In this document: positions 14,490 through 22,009 of the stretch, piece by piece | Layout: each line of letters starts with the position of its first letter | Position numbering within the stretch: the first letter of the stretch is position 1 | From: JANNOG01 sp050329415 | GTDB lineage: Bacteria; Actinomycetota; Actinomycetes; Actinomycetales; JBBAYJ01 | Direction: 5' to 3' | Assembly: GCA_050329415.1 (NCBI GenBank) | Contig: JBHJOS010000002.1 | Coordinates: 1-23,221 of the forward strand | Length of the DNA stretch: 23,221 bases | Program-made: the position numbers and the translations under genes | The notes under the pieces: model-generated | Told to the model about the DNA's origin: nothing | Databases searched by the model: none | Seen by the model: only the letters and a program-made list of their open reading frames with translations

Positions 14490-15962
14490 GTGAGGTTCCT
14501 GCCCGGCCACGTGCCCTCCCAGGGGCGGTGGGATCTGACGTACGACGACGTGTTCCTCGTGCCGTCCCGGTCCGCCGTCGCGTCCCGCCACGACGTCGAC
14601 CTGTCGACCGCCGACGGGACGGGGACGACCGTGCCGATCGTCGTCGCCAACATGACCGCCGTCGCGGGACGCCGCATGGCCGAGACGGTGGCCCGTCGCG
14701 GCGGGCTCGCGGTGCTGCCGCAGGACGTCCCGGTGCCGGTCGTCGCCGACGTCGTGTCGTGGGTGAAGTCCCGCCATCCGATGTTCGAGACGCCGCTGGT
14801 CGTCACCCCGGACGACACCGTGGTCCACGCCCTCAACCTGCTGCCGAAGCGCTCCCACGGGGCGGCGACCGTCGTCGAGCGGGGGCCGGCGGGCGAGGTC
14901 GTCGTGGGTGTCGTCACGGCCGCCGACATGGCAGGGGTGGACCGGTACGCCGCCGTCCGCTCGGTGATGGCGAGCCACCCGATCACCCTCGACGCCGGGA
15001 CCCTCGAGAAGGGCGGCCCCCGCGAGGCGTACGAGGCCCTCGACTCGGCCCGCCTCGACTACGCGCCCGTGGTGCGCGACGGGGTCCTGGCCGGCGTCAT
15101 GACCCGGCGCGGCGCGCTGCGCTCGGCGCTCTACCAGCCGGCCCTGGATCCGGCCGGACGGCTGCGGGTGGCCGCCGCGATCGGGGTGAACGGCGACGTG
15201 TCCGCGAAGGCCGAGGCCGTCCTGGCGGCGGGCGTCGACTGCCTCGTCGTCGACACCGCGCACGGCCACCAGGAGAAGATGCTGTCGGCACTGGCCCGGG
15301 TCGCGCGCCTGGAGCGGCGGCCCGGCGTCCCGGTCGTCGCCGGCAACGTCGTTACCCGCGAAGGGGTCCTCGACCTCGTCGCGGCAGGGGCGGGGATCGT
15401 CAAGGTCGGCGTCGGGCCGGGCGCGATGTGCACCACGCGGATGATGACCGCGGTGGGCCGCCCCCAGCTGTCGGCCGTGCTCGAGTGCGCCGCGGCGGCC
15501 ACCGAGGTCGGGGCGCACGTGTGGGCGGACGGCGGCGTCCGGCACCCCCGGGACGTGGCCCTGGCCCTGGCGGCGGGTGCCAGCCAGGTCATGGTCGGCT
15601 CGTGGTTCGCCGGCACCCACGAGAGCCCGGGCGACGTCGTCGTGGACGCCGCCGGCCGGGAGTACAAGGAGAGCTTCGGCATGGCCTCCGCACGGGCCGT
15701 GAGCGCTCGCACAAACGACGACGCCGCCTTCGACCGGGCCCGCAAGGCGCTCTTCGAGGAGGGGGTGTCGGCGAGCCGGATGTACCTCGACCCCGCCCGT
15801 CCCGGGGTCGAGGACCTGCTCGACCGCATCGCCTCGGGGGTGCGCTCCGCGTGCACGTATGCGGGGGCGGCGACCCTGGGGGAGTTCGCCGAGCGGGCGG
15901 TCGCGGGAGTCCAGTCCCGGGCCGGGTACGAGGAGGGGCGGGCGGTCGCCACCAGCTGGTGA
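14490..15962 (+). CDS. guaB1: GuaB1 family IMP dehydrogenase-related protein (probable GMP reductase)
   Basis: The product has 490 residues. The N-terminus MRFLPGH...YDDVFLVPSRS and the TIM-barrel motifs of the IMPDH/GMPR family are clear, including the catalytic loop GPGAMCTTR at 309-317 with Cys314, and NMTAVAGRRMAE near 54-65. A CBS-domain region occupies about 100-215 between barrel halves. GuaB1 of mycobacteria, long labelled IMP dehydrogenase, has been shown to act as a CBS-containing GMP reductase (GMP to IMP, NADPH), so a role in purine salvage is likely here too. I chose the GTG at 14490 because GGGGAGG ends 9 nt upstream and it gives the usual MRFL start; the ATG at 14481 abuts the Shine-Dalgarno sequence. 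It stands alone, with a hairpin 22 bp after the stop. Confidence 0.92.
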   Translation: MRFLPGHVPSQGRWDLTYDDVFLVPSRSAVASRHDVDLSTADGTGTTVPIVVANMTAVAGRRMAETVARRGGLAVLPQDVPVPVVADVVSWVKSRHPMFETPLVVTPDDTVVHALNLLPKRSHGAATVVERGPAGEVVVGVVTAADMAGVDRYAAVRSVMASHPITLDAGTLEKGGPREAYEALDSARLDYAPVVRDGVLAGVMTRRGALRSALYQPALDPAGRLRVAAAIGVNGDVSAKAEAVLAAGVDCLVVDTAHGHQEKMLSALARVARLERRPGVPVVAGNVVTREGVLDLVAAGAGIVKVGVGPGAMCTTRMMTAVGRPQLSAVLECAAAATEVGAHVWADGGVRHPRDVALALAAGASQVMVGSWFAGTHESPGDVVVDAAGREYKESFGMASARAVSARTNDDAAFDRARKALFEEGVSASRMYLDPARPGVEDLLDRIASGVRSACTYAGAATLGEFAERAVAGVQSRAGYEEGRAVATSW

Positions 15963-15984
15963 GCGCCACCCTCCCGACGCCCGT

Positions 15985-16004
15985 TGCGTGACGTTCGTCA
16001 CGCA
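15985..16004 (+). terminator. Hairpin after guaB1
   Basis: TGCGTGACGTTCGTCACGCA forms a 9-bp perfect stem around two T residues, 22 bp after the guaB1 stop. There is no T-run, as in many actinobacterial terminators. It could instead be an operator, since the stem is a near-perfect palindrome, but its place just after a gene favours termination. Confidence 0.5.
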
Positions 16005-16096
16005 CATCCAGGGTTGTGACCCACCGTGACCGGACGTGGGTGAATGGTCTGACTCGCCCCACTCTCCGACGGACACTCCGCGTCGGGCCGGGATGG

Positions 16097-16126
16097 TTGA
16101 GTACACACTCCGTGAGCGGATATGGT
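16097..16126 (+). promoter_or_regulatory. Housekeeping-type promoter of the M15 peptidase gene
   Basis: TTGAGT (16097-16102) and TATGGT (16121-16126) are spaced by 18 bp and resemble sigma-70/HrdB promoters. The ATG lies only 9 nt past the -10 element, so the leader would be zero to three nucleotides long. No ribosome binding site precedes the ATG, which supports a leaderless mRNA. Confidence 0.6.
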
Positions 16127-16135
16127 CTCGCCCTG

Positions 16136-17395
16136 ATGAGCAGCCGGAGCGTGCCGCGCCCCCCCCGCGCGGCCCCGTCGCGGGAGGCGAACCTCCCGTC
16201 GCGTCGTGCCCTTCGGGAGGCGCGGACCGCGGCTGAGCGGGTGGGTGGCCCCACGGTGGTCCCCACCGCCGACCCGTTCGCCATGGTCGCGATGCCGCAG
16301 ACGGCTCCGCCCGTCGAGCGCCAGGCCCCCCCGCCCCCCGCCCGTCGCCGTCGTCGGGCGTCGGCCCCCGTCCCGCTGGCCGTCGCCGTCGCGGCCGCCG
16401 CCACCGCTACCACCGCCACTGGTGAGCCCGCTCCCTTGACCACTCCCCGCCGCCGGGAGCTGCGGACCCCCAGCGTCGCGGTCCCCGGTCCGGCCCCCGC
16501 TGCCCATGACCCCCACGATGCCCACGGCTCCGTCGAGACCGGTGTCGTGGCTCCCGTGGGCGAGTGGTTGACGTCGGTCCCCGAGCGGCCGCCCACAGGT
16601 CCGCAGGCCGGGGACGACGCGGGAGGCGCCCGCGCCCGCTTCCGTCTCCACCACCGGGACGTGGTGGCACAGGTCCGGTCCGCACCGGTCGGGCGCTGGC
16701 TGCCCCAGGCCGGGGTGGTCGCCGTCATGGCCGCGGCGACCGTGGGCAACTCCGTTGCCGGACCCTTCCAGCCAGCGACGCCGCAAAGCGACGCGGACTC
16801 CGCCGTCGTCCCCACCCGCGACGGGGTGCGCATCGACGTCGCGGCGCCCGGCCAGCCTGTCGAGTCCGACCTGGAGGCGGCGTCGGACGTCGTCGCCGGG
16901 CCGGACGGCCTGCTCCGGGCAGCCGCCGCCCAGGATCCCTCCCGCGGCGAGAGCCGCACCCCCCTGCCGGGCTGCAGCGGAGTGCCGCCCGAGTACGCCC
17001 TGAGCAACGGCGACGTGCCCGACCAGTACCTCTGTGAGCTGCCGGGCGGCGGTCACCGGCTGCGGGCCGACGCCGCGATCGCCTACATGCTCCTCAACGA
17101 GGCCTACGCCGCCCACTTCGGACGGGACATGTGCCTGACGTCCAGCTACCGGACGTACGCCCAGCAGGTGGCCGTCAAGCGGCAGAAGGGGTGGCTGGCT
17201 GCCCAGCCCGGCACCAGCGAGCACGGGTACGGCCTGGCGGTCGACTTGTGCGGGGGGGTCGAGAGCGGCGGCGAGGCGTACTGGTGGCTGCGCGAGAACG
17301 CCCCGGCCTTCGGCTGGGACAACCCCACCTGGGCTCGCCCGGAGGGGTCGAAGACCGAACTCTGGCACTGGGAGTACGTCGCCGGTCAGTGGTGA
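16136..17395 (+). CDS. M15-family D-alanyl-D-alanine carboxypeptidase-like membrane protein
   Basis: The product has 419 residues. The C-terminal 130 residues form a VanY/M15B peptidase domain: SSYRTYAQQ (336-344), SEHGYGLAVD (361-370) with zinc ligands His363 and Asp370, and LWHWEYV (409-415) with His411 and the catalytic Glu413. Such enzymes trim the terminal D-Ala from peptidoglycan stem peptides. Residues 1-75 are Arg- and Pro-rich and end in a run of Arg; weakly hydrophobic segments follow at 79-95 and 190-210, so the protein is probably membrane-anchored with the peptidase outside. Four cysteines (280, 300, 333, 372) could pair. A disordered stretch joins the two hydrophobic parts. The ATG at 16136 is chosen because a good promoter ends 9 nt before it. 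An open frame to 16016 exists but crosses this promoter. Confidence 0.88.
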   Translation: MSSRSVPRPPRAAPSREANLPSRRALREARTAAERVGGPTVVPTADPFAMVAMPQTAPPVERQAPPPPARRRRRASAPVPLAVAVAAAATATTATGEPAPLTTPRRRELRTPSVAVPGPAPAAHDPHDAHGSVETGVVAPVGEWLTSVPERPPTGPQAGDDAGGARARFRLHHRDVVAQVRSAPVGRWLPQAGVVAVMAAATVGNSVAGPFQPATPQSDADSAVVPTRDGVRIDVAAPGQPVESDLEAASDVVAGPDGLLRAAAAQDPSRGESRTPLPGCSGVPPEYALSNGDVPDQYLCELPGGGHRLRADAAIAYMLLNEAYAAHFGRDMCLTSSYRTYAQQVAVKRQKGWLAAQPGTSEHGYGLAVDLCGGVESGGEAYWWLRENAPAFGWDNPTWARPEGSKTELWHWEYVAGQW

Positions 17396-17440
17396 CCGGA
17401 CACGCCCCGACTCGTCGCCCCCCCTCGGGCGGCTTCTCCG

Positions 17441-18814
17441 TCAGTCCCGCGGGCTGCGCCGCGGTGCGGCATCCTGGGTCGGCACCCCGAACCCGCCACG
17501 CTGGTCGCCCAGCTGCGCCAGTGCCTGGCGGCCGGCCACCTGCTGGTACGTGGCGACCCGCTCGGCCCGGCCGCGACCGAAGAAGCTCACCACCCAGTGC
17601 AACAGCGTCGTCACCCGGTTCTTGAAGCCGATGAGGTACAGCAGGTGGATCGCCAGCCAGGCCAGCCACGCGCCGAATCCGGTGAAGCGCAGCGGTCCCA
17701 CCTCGGCGACGGCCGAGAACCGTGAGATCGTCGCCATGCTGCCCTTGTCGCGGTAGCGGAACGGTCCGGGGCCTGCGGTCCCGCGGGCCCGCGCCGCGAT
17801 CCCGTCCGCGGCGTGCTGGCCGCTCTGGATGGCCACCTGTGCCACGCCCGGCAGTCCGAGGGCCATGAGGTCGCCCACGACGCTCACCTCGGGGTGACCG
17901 GGCAGCGTGAGATCGGGCAGGACCTTGACCCGGCCGGCCCGGTCCACCTCGGCACCGGCCCGCTCCGCGAGGAGGCGCCCGAGCGGGTTGCCGGCCACAC
18001 CCGCGGCCCAGATCTTCGTCAGGGCGTCGATCCGGTGCCGGTCGCCGGCGGCGTCGACGTACTCGATGCCGCCGGCGTCGATGTCCACGACCTTCGCGCC
18101 CAGGAGCACCTCGATTCCCATCCGGTCCAGGCGCCGGGCCGCGGCCGCGCCCAGCTGGTCATGGAACCCCGGCAGCACCTGGTCGGCGGCGTCCACGACC
18201 ACGATGCGGGCCTCGCGGGGGTCGATGCGCCGGTACTCGTCACGCAGGGTGCGATGGGCGAGCTCGGCGATCTGGCCCGCCATCTCGACCCCCGTGGGGC
18301 CGGCGCCCACGACGACGAAGGTGAGGTCGCGCCGCCGCTCGGCCCCCTCGTCGGTGAGTTCGGCCAGTTCGAAGGCCCCGAAGATCCGCCCGCGCAGCTC
18401 GAGGGCGTCGTCGATGGTCTTCATGCCCGGCGCGTGGGCGGCGAAGTGGTCGTTGCCGAAGTACGACTGCCCGACGCCCGCAGCGGCGACGAGAGAGTCG
18501 TACGGGGTGACCGTCGTCCGGTCGGGCGCCACCGACGTCACGGTCCGGGCGCCGAGGTCGACGTCGAGGACGTCCCCGAGGATCACCCGCACGTTGCGGG
18601 CGCGACGGAGGATCTCGCGCGTCGCGGGCGCGATCTCGCCGGACGACAGGATGCCCGTCGCCACCTGGTAGAGCAGCGGCTGGAACAGGTGGTGGCCCGT
18701 TCGCGAGATCAGCGTGACGTCGACGTCGCGAACTCTGGCCAGGCGCTTGGCGGCGAACAGCCCGCCGAACCCGGACCCGATGACGACGGCGTGGTGACGA
18801 GGGCGCTCGGTCAC
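17441..18814 (-). CDS. ndh: Type II NADH:quinone dehydrogenase (NDH-2)
   Basis: The product has 457 residues, close to mycobacterial Ndh. The FAD-binding motif GSGFGG is at 13-18 and the NADH-binding motif GAGPTG at 170-175. Family blocks HHLFQPLLYQVATGILS, AAGVGQSYFGNDHFAAHAPGMK and KGSMATISRFSAVAE are all present. A hydrophobic C-terminal stretch (GFGAWLAWLAIHLLYLIGF, about 377-397) anchors the enzyme to the inner face of the membrane. It passes electrons from NADH to menaquinone without pumping protons. The GTG at 18814 has GGAAGGAG 6 nt upstream. A near-consensus Rex operator lies 32 bp upstream of the start codon, suggesting control by the NADH/NAD+ ratio. The gene is divergent from the acyl-CoA oxidase gene, whose activity also feeds redox metabolism. 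Confidence 0.96.
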   Translation of the reverse strand: MTERPRHHAVVIGSGFGGLFAAKRLARVRDVDVTLISRTGHHLFQPLLYQVATGILSSGEIAPATREILRRARNVRVILGDVLDVDLGARTVTSVAPDRTTVTPYDSLVAAAGVGQSYFGNDHFAAHAPGMKTIDDALELRGRIFGAFELAELTDEGAERRRDLTFVVVGAGPTGVEMAGQIAELAHRTLRDEYRRIDPREARIVVVDAADQVLPGFHDQLGAAAARRLDRMGIEVLLGAKVVDIDAGGIEYVDAAGDRHRIDALTKIWAAGVAGNPLGRLLAERAGAEVDRAGRVKVLPDLTLPGHPEVSVVGDLMALGLPGVAQVAIQSGQHAADGIAARARGTAGPGPFRYRDKGSMATISRFSAVAEVGPLRFTGFGAWLAWLAIHLLYLIGFKNRVTTLLHWVVSFFGRGRAERVATYQQVAGRQALAQLGDQRGGFGVPTQDAAPRRSPRD

Positions 18815-18845
18815 GCGGCTCTCCTTCCGAGGGCACTTGCAGGTC

Positions 18846-18863
18846 TTGTGAAAGTCTGCACAA
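18846..18863 (-). promoter_or_regulatory. Probable Rex operator upstream of ndh
   Basis: TTGTGAAAGTCTGCACAA differs by one base from the Rex consensus TTGTGAAnnnnTTCACAA. It lies 32-49 bp before the ndh start codon, where a bound repressor would block transcription. Rex is the NADH-sensing repressor of respiratory genes in Streptomyces and firmicutes, and ndh is a known Rex target in Bacillus. The rex gene is not in the window. Confidence 0.65.
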
Positions 18864-18884
18864 GCGGTAACCCGTCGTCATCCG

Positions 18885-18924
18885 CTCTGATTCCCCCCGA
18901 GGCCCTCTGATTCCTTCCGAGCCT
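18885..18924. repeat. Two imperfect 20-bp tandem repeats in the ndh upstream region
   Basis: CTCTGATTCCCCCCGAGGCC (18885-18904) is followed by a copy (18905-18924) that differs at a few positions; the first ten bases are identical. It lies upstream of the Rex-like site. No protein-binding family is recognised. Confidence 0.6.
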
Positions 18925-19071
18925 CGGTCCGTCCTGTCCCGGGCCGCCGCACCCACCGATTCCGACCGGTGTCCTCGCGTGGTGTCCTCGCGTGACGACG
19001 AGTTCGGTGGAGTTCGACGGGTGGGCGGGTGCCCGGGCGGGCCAGGGGGGTGACGGCCCCTCGCCACCGAA

Positions 19072-19089
19072 GTTACCCATGGGTAACAT
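19072..19089 (+). promoter_or_regulatory. 16-bp palindromic operator overlapping a -10 element
   Basis: GTTACCCATGGGTAAC (19072-19087) is a perfect palindrome. Its right arm runs into TAACAT (19084-19089), a good TAnnnT -10 element, which places a transcription start near 19096 and a short leader containing the GGAGGG ribosome binding site of the gene at 19114. A second CATGGGT follows at once. A TetR-type repressor of fatty-acid genes is a natural guess, but none is encoded in the window. Confidence 0.55.
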
Positions 19090-19113
19090 GGGTCCGGACA
19101 GGAGGGAGCCGAG

Positions 19114-21126
19114 ATGCCGACCGTCATCCCCGCCCACCCCGCCCACCCCGCCGCGACGGGGCCGAGCACCCGCACCGTCCCCGTGACGGGGACAGTGCCC
19201 GGGTCCGTCTCGCAACCCCTGGCCGACGACGTCACGGCGCAGCTCACGGCCGCGCTCGACGGCCACCGTCCCGAGCTGCGGCGCGCCGTGCGCGAGGCGC
19301 TGCGGACCGAGTGGTTCGCTCCGTCGGTCGGCGACGAGGCACTCGACCTCGACGCCCGCCGGGCGCGCACCCTCGAGCGGCTGCGTGACTTCGCTGCCAC
19401 CGGCCTCGCCCGCGTCGGCTTCCCGCCGGAGCACGGCGGCACCGCCCACGACGGCCGCGCCGACACCTCCGGTTCCGTCATCGTCTACGAGATGCTGGGC
19501 CTCGGCGACCTCTCCCTCATGGTCAAGGCCGGCGTGCAGTGGGGCCTGTTCGGCGGCGCCGTCCAGGCGCTGGGGACCGAGCGCCACCATCGCGAGTACC
19601 TGCCGGGGATCCTCGACGCGACGTTGCTGGGCTGTTTCGCCATGACGGAGTCCGGGCACGGCTCGGACGTCCAGCGGCTGCGGACCACCGCGACCTACGA
19701 TCCGGCCACCGAGGAGTTCGTCGTCCAGACGCCGGAGCCGTCCGCGCGCAAGGACTACATCGGCAACGCCGCCCGCGACGGGCGGGTGGCCGTGGTGTTC
19801 GCCCAGCTCGAGACCCTCGGCGAGCGGCACGGCGTGCACGCCCTGGTTGTCCCGCTGCGGGGCGACGACGGGCAGCCGCGGCCGGGGGTCACGATCGGCG
19901 ACTGCGGCCCCAAGGGCGGCCTCGCGGGGGTCGACAACGGCCGGCTGTCCTTCGACCGGGTGAGGATCCCGCGCACCGCACTGCTCGACCGCTACGCCGC
20001 CGTCGCGCCGGACGGCACGTACTCGAGCCCGATCGAATCTGCCAACCGGCGGTTCTTCACCATGATCGGCTCTCTGGTCCGCGGCCGGGTAACTGTCGCC
20101 GGCGCGGCGACCAGTGCCGGGAAGGTCGCCCTCACGATCGCCGTGCGTCACGCCCTGGGCCGCCGGCAGTTCCCCGGCCCGCAGGGCGAGGAGACGCTCC
20201 TCCTCGACCACCCCTCGCACCAGCGCAAGCTGCTGCCGGCCCTCGCCCGCACCTACGCGATGGCGTTCGCCCAGGACGAGGTGGCGGCGCTGGTGGGGAC
20301 GGCGACGGACGACGCCGACCGGCGCCGTCTGGAGCACCTCGCGGCCGGGCTCAAGGCCGTGGCCACGGCGCACGCCGTCCGTACCGTCCAGACCTGCCGG
20401 GAGGCCTGCGGCGGGGCCGGCTACCTGGCGGAGAACCGGCTCCCGGTCCTGCGCGGGGACGTCGACGTGTTCACCACGTTCGAGGGCGACAACACGGTGC
20501 TGCTCCAGCTCGTCGCCAAGGGGCTGCTCACCGAGCACCGGCACCACCTCGGGGGGCTCGACGCCCTGGGGGCTGCCCGGGCCGTCGCGGGGCAGGTCGG
20601 CGGCCTCCTCGCGGAGCGGGTCGGGGCGCGCTCCCTGCGGCGGCGGGTCCGCGGGGCGGTCCCGGGCCGCACACGGCTCGCCCTGCTGGACCGGCGGGTC
20701 CAGGCAGCGCTGCTGGCGGATCGCGAGCACCACGTCCTCGAGGGGCTCGCCCGGAGGATGTCCCGGCGCCCGGTGTCGTCGCGGGGCACCGCCGAGACCG
20801 CCGCGGCCGCACAGGAGCACATGCTCGCCGCGGCCCGGGCCGCGATGGACCGGTTCGCCTTCGAGGCGTTCGCCCGCGGCGTCGAGCGGACGGACGGCCC
20901 GGCCCGTGAGGTGCTCTCGCGGCTGCTCGACCTCCACGCGTGCGCGACGATCGAGGCGGACCTCGCCTGGTTCCTCGTCCACGACCGGCTGCACCCGGTC
21001 GCGGGCCACGTCGTCGGGTCCCTCGTCTCCGAGCTGTGTGCCGAGGTCCGGCGGGACGCCCGGAGCCTCGTCGACGCCTTCGCCCTGGACGACGCCTGGC
21101 TGGCGGCGGCCGTCCTGACCGACTGA
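19114..21126 (+). CDS. Acyl-CoA oxidase/dehydrogenase family flavoprotein
   Basis: The product has 670 residues, the length of acyl-CoA oxidases (ACOX) rather than of classic 380-residue acyl-CoA dehydrogenases. Diagnostic blocks are CFAMTESGHGSDVQRLRTTATYD (174-196, the FAD-contacting region), KDYIGNA (213-219), GRRQFP (349-354), REACGGAGYLAENRL (429-443) and TTFEGDNTVLLQ (454-465), with the likely catalytic base Glu457. It should remove hydrogens at C2-C3 of an acyl-CoA, with oxygen or another acceptor. The C-terminal domain beyond 470 is helical as in ACOX. The ATG at 19114 has GGAGGG upstream. Residues 1-30 are not conserved-looking, and they contain a long DNA palindrome (19172-19198). 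An in-frame GTG at 19195 lies just inside that palindrome, so the start could be later. It is monocistronic and divergent from ndh. Confidence 0.9.
   Translation: MPTVIPAHPAHPAATGPSTRTVPVTGTVPGSVSQPLADDVTAQLTAALDGHRPELRRAVREALRTEWFAPSVGDEALDLDARRARTLERLRDFAATGLARVGFPPEHGGTAHDGRADTSGSVIVYEMLGLGDLSLMVKAGVQWGLFGGAVQALGTERHHREYLPGILDATLLGCFAMTESGHGSDVQRLRTTATYDPATEEFVVQTPEPSARKDYIGNAARDGRVAVVFAQLETLGERHGVHALVVPLRGDDGQPRPGVTIGDCGPKGGLAGVDNGRLSFDRVRIPRTALLDRYAAVAPDGTYSSPIESANRRFFTMIGSLVRGRVTVAGAATSAGKVALTIAVRHALGRRQFPGPQGEETLLLDHPSHQRKLLPALARTYAMAFAQDEVAALVGTATDDADRRRLEHLAAGLKAVATAHAVRTVQTCREACGGAGYLAENRLPVLRGDVDVFTTFEGDNTVLLQLVAKGLLTEHRHHLGGLDALGAARAVAGQVGGLLAERVGARSLRRRVRGAVPGRTRLALLDRRVQAALLADREHHVLEGLARRMSRRPVSSRGTAETAAAAQEHMLAAARAAMDRFAFEAFARGVERTDGPAREVLSRLLDLHACATIEADLAWFLVHDRLHPVAGHVVGSLVSELCAEVRRDARSLVDAFALDDAWLAAAVLTD
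19172..19198. repeat. 27-bp near-perfect palindrome inside the acyl-CoA oxidase 5' end
   Basis: The 8-bp core arms GTCCCCGT and ACGGGGAC flank a single G at 19185, and the outer GCAC and GTGC also match after one mismatch, giving 12 of 13 pairs. In the gene frame it encodes residues 20-29, a stretch with no domain. It could be an operator, a hairpin affecting translation, or an inserted REP-like element. Confidence 0.6.
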
Positions 21127-21178
21127 CCCGACCGCGCGGAGACCGCCGCGCCGACGGCGCGTCGTCCACCGGGACGGC

Positions 21179-21235
21179 TTCTCCACAGGATCTCCAGGTT
21201 GTCACCCGTCCCCCGCGATCCCGGCTGGCTACGGT
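21179..21235 (+). promoter_or_regulatory. Promoter region of the two-component operon with 11-bp direct repeat
   Basis: TACGGT (21230-21235) is a -10 element ending 6 nt before the GTG of the response regulator, which predicts a leaderless mRNA. Upstream, TCTCCA occurs at 21180-21185 and 21191-21196, spaced by 11 bp as in many OmpR/PhoB-family binding sites, at roughly -62 to -46 from the predicted start. Autoregulation is likely but inferred. A good -35 hexamer at the standard distance is not seen. Confidence 0.5.
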
Positions 21236-21241
21236 CGGCGG

Positions 21242-22009
21242 GTGGTCGAGCAGGCACCGGTCGGCAGGGCGGCACGGCGGCGCGTGCTGGTCGTCGAGGA
21301 CGACCGGGGCATCGCCGACGCCGTCGCCCGGCGGTTGGCCAGCGAGGGCTACGACGTCGACACGGTCCACGAGGGCCCCGCGGCCGTCGCGGCCGTCCTC
21401 GGGCCGGACGGGAACGGCGGCGGAGGCGGGGCCGCCGGGCGCCGCTACGACGCGGTGGTCCTCGACGTGATGCTGCCCGGCCTCGACGGGCTCGAGGTGT
21501 GCCGGCGCATCCAGGCCCAGGTGCCCGTCCCGGTGCTCATGCTGACCGCGCGCGCCGAGGAGCCGGACCGTCTCGTCGGGCTCGCCGTCGGGGCCGACGA
21601 CTACCTCGCGAAGCCGTTCAGCCCGCGGGAGCTCGTCGCCCGGGTGGCGGCCCTGCTGCGGCGGGTCGACCGGGCGGCACAGCTCGTCATGGCGGGGGAG
21701 GCGCCGCCGGGCGGGCTGCGAGCCGGTGGCCTGCGCCTCGACCCCGCCACCCGCCGGGCGTTCGTGACCGGGACCGAGGTCCGTCTCACGCGGACCGAGT
21801 TCGATCTGCTGGCCTGCCTGGCGGCACGGCCCGGAGCGGTCCTGCCCCGCGGGCGGCTGATCGCCGATGTCTGGCAGTGGGACGGGGCCGTGCCGCCGTC
21901 GGCGACGCGGATGCTGGACAGCCACGTCAAGGCGCTGCGGCGCAAGATCGGTGCCGAGCGGATCCGCACCGCCCACGGGGTGGGGTACGCGCTGGAGGAG
22001 TGCCCGTGA
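21242..22009 (+). CDS. OmpR/PhoB-family response regulator
   Basis: The product has 255 residues. The receiver domain starts RRRVLVVEDD with the acidic pair Glu19-Asp20/21, has phospho-acceptor Asp75 in VVLDVMLPG, Thr102 in LTARA and Lys124 in AKPFSP. The C-terminal domain (about 158-252) is a winged helix of OmpR type, with RLTRTEFDLLACLA and the ending RTAHGVGYAL. A Gly-rich insert (GPDGNGGGGGAAGRR, 54-68) widens the loop before the phospho-acceptor strand. It should bind DNA as a dimer when phosphorylated by the kinase encoded immediately downstream; the two genes overlap by 4 bp. The GTG at 21242 fits a leaderless transcript. The signal and targets are unknown. Confidence 0.95.
   Translation: MVEQAPVGRAARRRVLVVEDDRGIADAVARRLASEGYDVDTVHEGPAAVAAVLGPDGNGGGGGAAGRRYDAVVLDVMLPGLDGLEVCRRIQAQVPVPVLMLTARAEEPDRLVGLAVGADDYLAKPFSPRELVARVAALLRRVDRAAQLVMAGEAPPGGLRAGGLRLDPATRRAFVTGTEVRLTRTEFDLLACLAARPGAVLPRGRLIADVWQWDGAVPPSATRMLDSHVKALRRKIGAERIRTAHGVGYALEECP

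Noticed and set aside
16019..16041. ACCCAC/GTGGGT hairpin upstream of the M15 gene, considered as part of a riboswitch such as c-di-AMP
   Set aside because: The predicted transcription start lies at about 16133, downstream of it, and I see none of the conserved core of that riboswitch.
13413..16106. Long minus-strand open frame joining the ABC permease to sequence across guaB1
   Set aside because: It covers guaB1 and the ABC ATPase in the wrong frame; the real permease starts at the ATGA overlap at 13412.
17416..17431. Small CGCCC/GGGCG hairpin between the M15 gene and ndh
   Set aside because: A 5-bp stem is expected often in such GC-rich DNA; its position between convergent genes is suggestive, but the structure is too weak to call a terminator.
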